Shown here piece by piece: positions 59,780 through 64,000 of a stretch of DNA of 64,000 bases. The notes below the pieces were generated by a model. That model searched no databases, was not told where the DNA came from, and saw nothing but the letters and a program-made list of their open reading frames with translations. This DNA comes from Lytechinus pictus (taxonomy: Eukaryota; Echinodermata; Echinoidea; Temnopleuroida; Toxopneustidae): contig NC_087249.1 in the NCBI RefSeq assembly GCF_037042905.1, positions 36,657,401 through 36,721,400 of the forward strand, written 5' to 3'. Every line of letters begins with the position of its first letter. Positions within the stretch are counted from its first letter, which is position 1. The translations under genes and the position numbers were made by a program.

Positions 59780-60199
59780 ACCCTCCCACCGACCCCTCGC
59801 CTTGCGTGGCAACATGTCTTGCGTTCAGGCTCATGAGAGGAAATGGACGCCTATTTGCGTGATGATCTTGGAATAGTGCGTGCGTAGGGAGATGCTGCAC
59901 GCGCGCAGGAAAATTTGTGTACTTTTATTCGGCGTGCAAGTTAATCGTAATGAACTAGCAAATCAAATGAGTATATCCAGTTATCTCGTAAATAAGAAAA
60001 TCATGGTAAGTATTTTCATATTTTTCCTCAATGGGGGCTCCAAAATGGCAATTTTCAAATAAATAGGTCAAATGCGTAAAAGGGGTGGGTAACTTCAGTA
60101 GCACCCTGAGGGTTAAGGCTTCGCTGTGCCAGCACTTACCTATATGTAGCAGATAAAGGAAAGTCTACTCTTTCAACTCCAAGTGGTTTAAAAAAACAA

Positions 60200-60935
60200 T
60201 ACTAGAAATTTGACGTGTCCAAAGGACACAGATGCCCCCGCTTAACGCGATCAGAAGTTCATTCAATATGATTGAACTTTATATCGTGCAGAAACCAATA
60301 TGCATATATATAATAAACAAATTTAGACCTCTGAACGAACTCGCATACATAATGAGCTATGACCTTTGACCTGCTGACTTCGAATTCGAACTTAGCCTGT
60401 ATTTTTGGTGTCATCTACCTACACACCAACATTTTCTTTAATCCATTAAATATTTTTCGACTTATTGCGTGGAAACCAACTTGCATATTTAATGAGCTGT
60501 GACCTTTGACCTGCGGACTCCAAATTCGAACTAAGCCTGTATTTTGGTGTCATCTACCTACACACCAACATTTTTTTTATCCATTAAATATTTTTCGACT
60601 TATTGCGCGGAAACCAACTCGCATATTTAATGAGCTGTGACCTTTGACCTGCTGACTCCGAATTCGAACTTAGCCTGTCTTTTGGTGTCATCTACCTACA
60701 CATCAAAAATGTTTAATATCCATTAAATATTTTTCGAGTAATTGCGCGGAAACCAACTCGCATATTTAATGAGCTGTGACCTTTGACCTGCGGACTCTGA
60801 ATTTGAACTTAGCCTGTATTTTGGTGTCATCTACCTACACACCAAAAAAAATTTTAATCCGTTTAACATTTTTCGAGTTATTGCGCGGGCAACGCTTAAT
60901 GCCCCCTCTGGACTTCATCTGCAGGGGCATAAAAA
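60200..60935 (+). mobile_element. Tandem-core/hairpin element, family 3
   Basis: Begins near GACGTGTCCAAAGGACACAG and ATGCCCCCGC and ends ATGCCCCCTCTGG...GCAGGGGCAT, able to form a hairpin. The core is four to five ~139-bp units (GCATATTTAATGAGCTGTGACC...CACACCAACATTTT). Perfect TGACCTTTGACCT lies at 60360, 60500, 60638 and 60777. Inserted in the 205-bp satellite. No ORF. Confidence 0.78.
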
Positions 60936-61510
60936 GCTACCTGAGTGAGATTGCAAAGCAGAAACGTCTTTTTCCCTCAGTGGGGCTCCAAATGGCGAAT
61001 TTTCCAAGAAATGGGCAAAATACGAAAAAGGGATGGGGGACTTCGGCGGCCCCGTAAAGGGGGGGGGGTTAGGCTTTGCTGTGCCCTCACTTCTCTATAA
61101 TATAGCTGATAGAGAAAAACCTACTCTTTCGTCTCCAAGTGATTTCTATGAAATAAACGTTTCTCTTCATAGCCGAAACACCATCTTGCCACATTGGGGG
61201 CTCCTAAAAGCATGATTTTTTATAGTCAAGTTAGTGATAAGGAAAGGATACCTTCCACAGGCTCTTGCGGGTGTGACTGAGACACAGAGGTTGCTTTTTG
61301 GTGTCATTTTATCGCAATAATAATACATGGTATTTGCCCTTTAACTAAGCAAACTAAGATATTCATACTGTCATGAAGCATTTCAATATTCTTTGTTCAT
61401 CCTCTTTCGTGTTGAAATGCTGATATTTTGCATAAGTTGTTGATGTTAAAGGTCAAGTCCACCTCAGAAAAATATTTATTTGAATCAATAGAGAAAAATC
61501 AGACAAGTAT

Positions 61511-63855
61511 CAGGGTGCGACATAAGCGCTTGCCCGATTGCCCGGGGCAAGTAAAAGTTAGAGTCGGGCAAGTGTTTTGAAGCAAAGACAAAAACTGCTT
61601 GCCCGAATCGGGCAAGCAAAATTCTATGGAAATTATATTTTAGTAAGATTCCCCATATTTCACCATCAAAATATAGAAAAGAAAAAGAGACAAAAAAAAG
61701 CAATATCATTTATTTCTTCTTTCAAATTGCAAAATTTAGAGACGTACACACACACACACAGAATCAATGGCAGTCTAGCATACCTAGCTAGCTAGCGCCT
61801 AGTCCACGCAGCCGATGCATGTAATTAAGTTTCTACGGAGTACGGTGCAGCACGAACGAAGCTTGCTCTGGAAGAAATCTCCCACAGAACTGTCAAAATT
61901 CACATTTCTTACCAATGAAAATTCTTGTAGTGTCCATATTTCCTAAAAATTGGGGGTAGCTCTGTCATTTGTAAGCAGTAAAAGGAGAAATTTTCACTTC
62001 TATTATGCTTAAAAAGGATTGGGTTTCGAATGATCGTCTGTATCGCACACACTGAAATACATTGTTTGACAGTCCCACATATGCATTTGTGTGTATGTTG
62101 ATATACGTGGTTTCTTTCGTAACTATTTTTTTAGCCAAGGAAATTGATAAATTTTCTTCTTTATTTATGACTAGATAGTTTGAGCTTTCTTCCTCTCTAT
62201 TTTCTTTCTTTCTGACTATCTTTCCTTCTTTTGAATCTCTCTTTATTTCTTTAAATTTCCTTCCTTTTGTTCATTTTTTCTGTTACTATAGCTGTCTTTC
62301 TTTTCTTTCTATCTTTCTTCCTTCCATCCAACCTTTGTTTACCTATTTCTTTAATCCTTCCTTCTTTTTCCCCTTCCTTTCATTCTTTCTTACTGTCTTC
62401 CTTCCGTCCATCCATTCTTTACTTTTTCTTCCTGTCTTTTTTTCTTCCTTACTTTCTTCATCCCTTTCATACTTTCTTTCCTTCATTCCTTCCTTTCTTT
62501 TTGTCTTTCATTCTTTCTTTCTCCTTTCTTTCCTTCTTTCTTTCTTTCTTTCTTTCTTTCTGTTTTTCTTTATTTCTGTCTTTAGATCTTTCTTTTTTCC
62601 ATCTATCCTTTCTTTTCTTCCTTATTTTTTCTTTCTGCCTTCCTCCATTCCTTCCTTAATTTCTTTCTGTCTATCGTTCTATCTTTTTTTCCTTCCTTCC
62701 ATCTATCCTTATACCTTTTCTTTCTTCCTATCTTCCTTCTTTCCTTTCTCTTGTTTTCTTTCTTTCTCATTTCCTTCCATCGGTCCTTTACCTTTTCTTT
62801 TTCTCTTTTCTTTCTTCCTTTCTTTCTTTTTACCTTTTTTCTTTCTTTTTCTTTTTTTATTCGTTCCTTTCTTTCCTTCCTTTCTCTTCCCCTCAGTTTT
62901 TTTTTTCTTTCTTCCTTTCTTTCTTTTTACCTTTTTTTTTTATTTTCCTTCCTTCTTTCTTACTTCCTTTCTTTCCTTCTTTCTTTCTGATTTTCTTTTT
63001 TTTCTTTTGTTCTTTCTTTTTTTTCCATCCATCCTTTCTTTTCTTCCTTATTTTTTCTTTCTGCCTTCCTTCATCTCTTTCCTTCATTCCTTCCTTCATT
63101 TCTTTCTGTCTTTCGTTGTATCTATCTTTTCTTTTTTTTCCTTCCTTCCATCTATCCTTGTACCTTTTCTTTCTTCCTTCTTTCCTTTCTCTTGTTTTCT
63201 TTCTTTCCCTTTTCCTTCTTTTCTGTTTACCTTTTTTCTTTCTTTTTTTCCTTTTATTCATTTCTTTCTTTCTCTTCCTCTCATTTTTTCCTATTTTTTT
63301 TTCTATCCTCCTTTCCCTTCTTTCTTCCTTTCTTTCTTTCCATCTTTCTCTTCCCCGCAGCCATTCTCTCTCTGTCTTTCTTTCTTCCTTCCTTTATTTC
63401 TTCGTCCTTTCTGTCTTTCTTCTTACTTTTTTTTCTTCCATTCTCTCCCCCTCTCTTATTTTTTTTTCCTCTGGTTATTTTAAGTAATTTCCCCTTTTTT
63501 TAATGTGTGTCCTAGTCCCCTCCAAAATATATGGAAAACATATGAGATTAGGAAATTAATTAAAGAGCATATTTACCATATATTTTGTCATGATATTCAA
63601 GATAAAAATCATTAAAAAAAAAGAAATACAACTACAAGGTACATCAGTAGTCATGTTGAAAAATGCATTTTTAAAGCCGTCAATGGTATGGTATGTAAAA
63701 CTATAAGGCTATAACTTGTTTTGAAGCAATAAAACTTTGTTTTGAAGGATTTTTTCGGGCAAGTGAAATCTATATTCGGGAAAGTATTTTCCAACTATTT
63801 GAAAATTTACTTGCCCAACTGGGCAAGTGCTTCAAAAAAGTTATGTAGCACCCTG
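61511..63855. mobile_element. hAT-like element, CAGGGTGC ends, 2.3 kb
   Basis: Ends CAGGGTGCGACATAA and complement of CAGGGTGCTACATAA, each followed by CTTGCCC...GGGCAAGTAAA hairpins. A CAAGTAT duplication lies on both sides (61504-61510, 63856-63862). Seven clear bases, near the 8 expected for hAT. No transposase ORF; most of the inside is the polypyrimidine tract. Confidence 0.75.
62160..63500. repeat. 1.3 kb polypyrimidine (CTTT)n-type tract
   Basis: Almost pure C/T on the plus strand with CTTT/CCTT/TTTC words. Long ORFs here (up to 382 codons of Phe/Leu/Ser/Pro) arise because the tract lacks stop codons. They are not genes. Confidence 0.95.
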
Positions 63856-64000
63856 CAAGTATAATTCTGAAAATTTCATCAAAATTGGATGTAAAGTAAG
63901 AAAGTTATGACATTTTAAAGTTTTCGCTTATTTTTCACAAAATAGTTATAAGCACAATTTAGTCACATGCAAACGAGAGAATCGATGATGTCCCTTACTC

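Larger units (their letters stand above)
52444..60019 (+). mobile_element. DIRS-like retrotransposon, copy E, plus-strand
   Basis: Inverted relative to B and C. 7576 bp including a 1.18 kb insertion (56037-57217), so ~6.4 kb of element. Left terminal repeat 52444-52605, right terminal repeat 59840-60019, internal complementary region 59684-59779. The right end is followed by ATT. It sits inside one unit of the 205-bp satellite. Order of parts: terminal repeat, AT-rich tract (53100-53220), exon-like segment, CACGTG repeats, hairpin array, unique middle, RT/RNase H relic, recombinase relic, complementary region, terminal repeat. This is the best copy for reading the family in its coding direction. 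Confidence 0.85.
50290..61235. repeat. ~205-bp tandem satellite split by three insertions
   Basis: The landmark GGCTTTGCTGTGCCAGCACTT recurs at ~50410, 51708, 51909, 52118, 52328, 60116 and 61070. Each unit also has CAATGGGGGCTCCAAAATGG, ATTTTCC.ATAAATAGGTCAAA and TAGCAGATAGA. Removing insertions at 50506-51583, 52444-60019 and 60200-60935 leaves a continuous array of about seven units. No coding potential is apparent. Confidence 0.82.
61440..64000. repeat. Dispersed repeat (AGGTCAAGTCCACC...) interrupted by the hAT-like element
   Basis: Sequence at 61440-61510 (AAAGGTCAAGTCCACCTCAG) continues after 63863 (CTGAAAATTTCATCAAAATTGG, AGAAAGTTATGACATTTTAA) to the window edge. The two sides read as one older element once 61511-63855 is removed. 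The flank at 61236-61440 shows nothing recognisable. Confidence 0.6.

Noticed and set aside
52444..60019. Interpretation as a cut-and-paste TIR transposon or Polinton
   Set aside because: The internal complementary region joining both ends, lack of a target duplication beyond ATT, and RT/RNase H relics fit DIRS better.
62267..63503. Long plus-strand ORFs, up to 382 codons, and a Lys/Arg/Glu-rich minus-strand ORF
   Set aside because: They lie in a pure polypyrimidine tract without stop codons; the peptides are simple Phe/Ser/Leu/Pro or Lys/Glu/Arg repeats.

Overview
The window is repeat-dense eukaryotic DNA from an animal, most likely a marine invertebrate deuterostome such as an echinoderm. 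The organism is inferred from the mix of repeats (DIRS elements, CR1/L2/Jockey-like LINEs, a tRNA-derived SINE, tandem-core elements rich in TGACCTTTGACCT, MITEs ending GTGTTTCATAAAGC) and from intron-rich gene structure; no marker gene fixes the species. There are no prokaryotic signals.

Host gene. A multi-exon gene lies on the minus strand. Six exons with good splice sites (28713-28878, 27830-27946, 26727-26843, 6570-6642, 4634-4797, 3742-4069) are mostly phase-compatible, with one unresolved join between 6570 and 4797. If they form one gene, a ~20 kb intron (6643-26726) is filled with nested transposons. I could not identify the protein. It has a Cys-rich stretch, a Gly-rich linker and a WLQWW segment.

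Layout. 1-2002: a truncated DIRS copy (A) between direct repeats of its flank, so filled and empty sites sit side by side. 2009-3056: a tandem-core element. 3.7-6.7 kb: host exons, a duplicated GAT repeat and a SINE. 7119-10352: an hAT-like element with another element nested in it. 10.4-12.4 kb: a dimeric satellite split by a TIR element. 12.4-19.7 kb: a duplicated 640-bp block, a minus-strand LINE relic and a 4 kb LINE. 20175-26580: full-length DIRS copy B. 26.6-28.9 kb: host exons. 28937-31104: an inverted-repeat element with ten RFX-type X-box palindromes. 31.1-35.4 kb: LINE relics, one split by an element with 14-bp target duplications. 35395-46680: DIRS copy C, interrupted by a 4.85 kb TIR element. 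46690-50075: a divergent DIRS relic (D) carrying a LINE. 50.3-61.2 kb: a ~205-bp satellite interrupted by three insertions, the largest being DIRS copy E (52444-60019). 61511-63855: an hAT-like element filled with a 1.3 kb polypyrimidine tract.

Main observations. (1) The ~6.4 kb family has inverted terminal repeats, an internal complementary region joining both ends through ATT, and decayed RT, RNase H and tyrosine-recombinase coding, which marks it as DIRS. All intact-looking copies share the same dead coding region, so it was probably mobilised in trans. (2) Three unrelated element families share one design: a tandem core holding a perfect DR1 nuclear-receptor half-site pair, plus a hairpin end. 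(3) One element is an array of RFX X-boxes. (4) DIRS ends carry an outward-facing consensus splice donor, and copy B lies in sense orientation inside the putative host intron.
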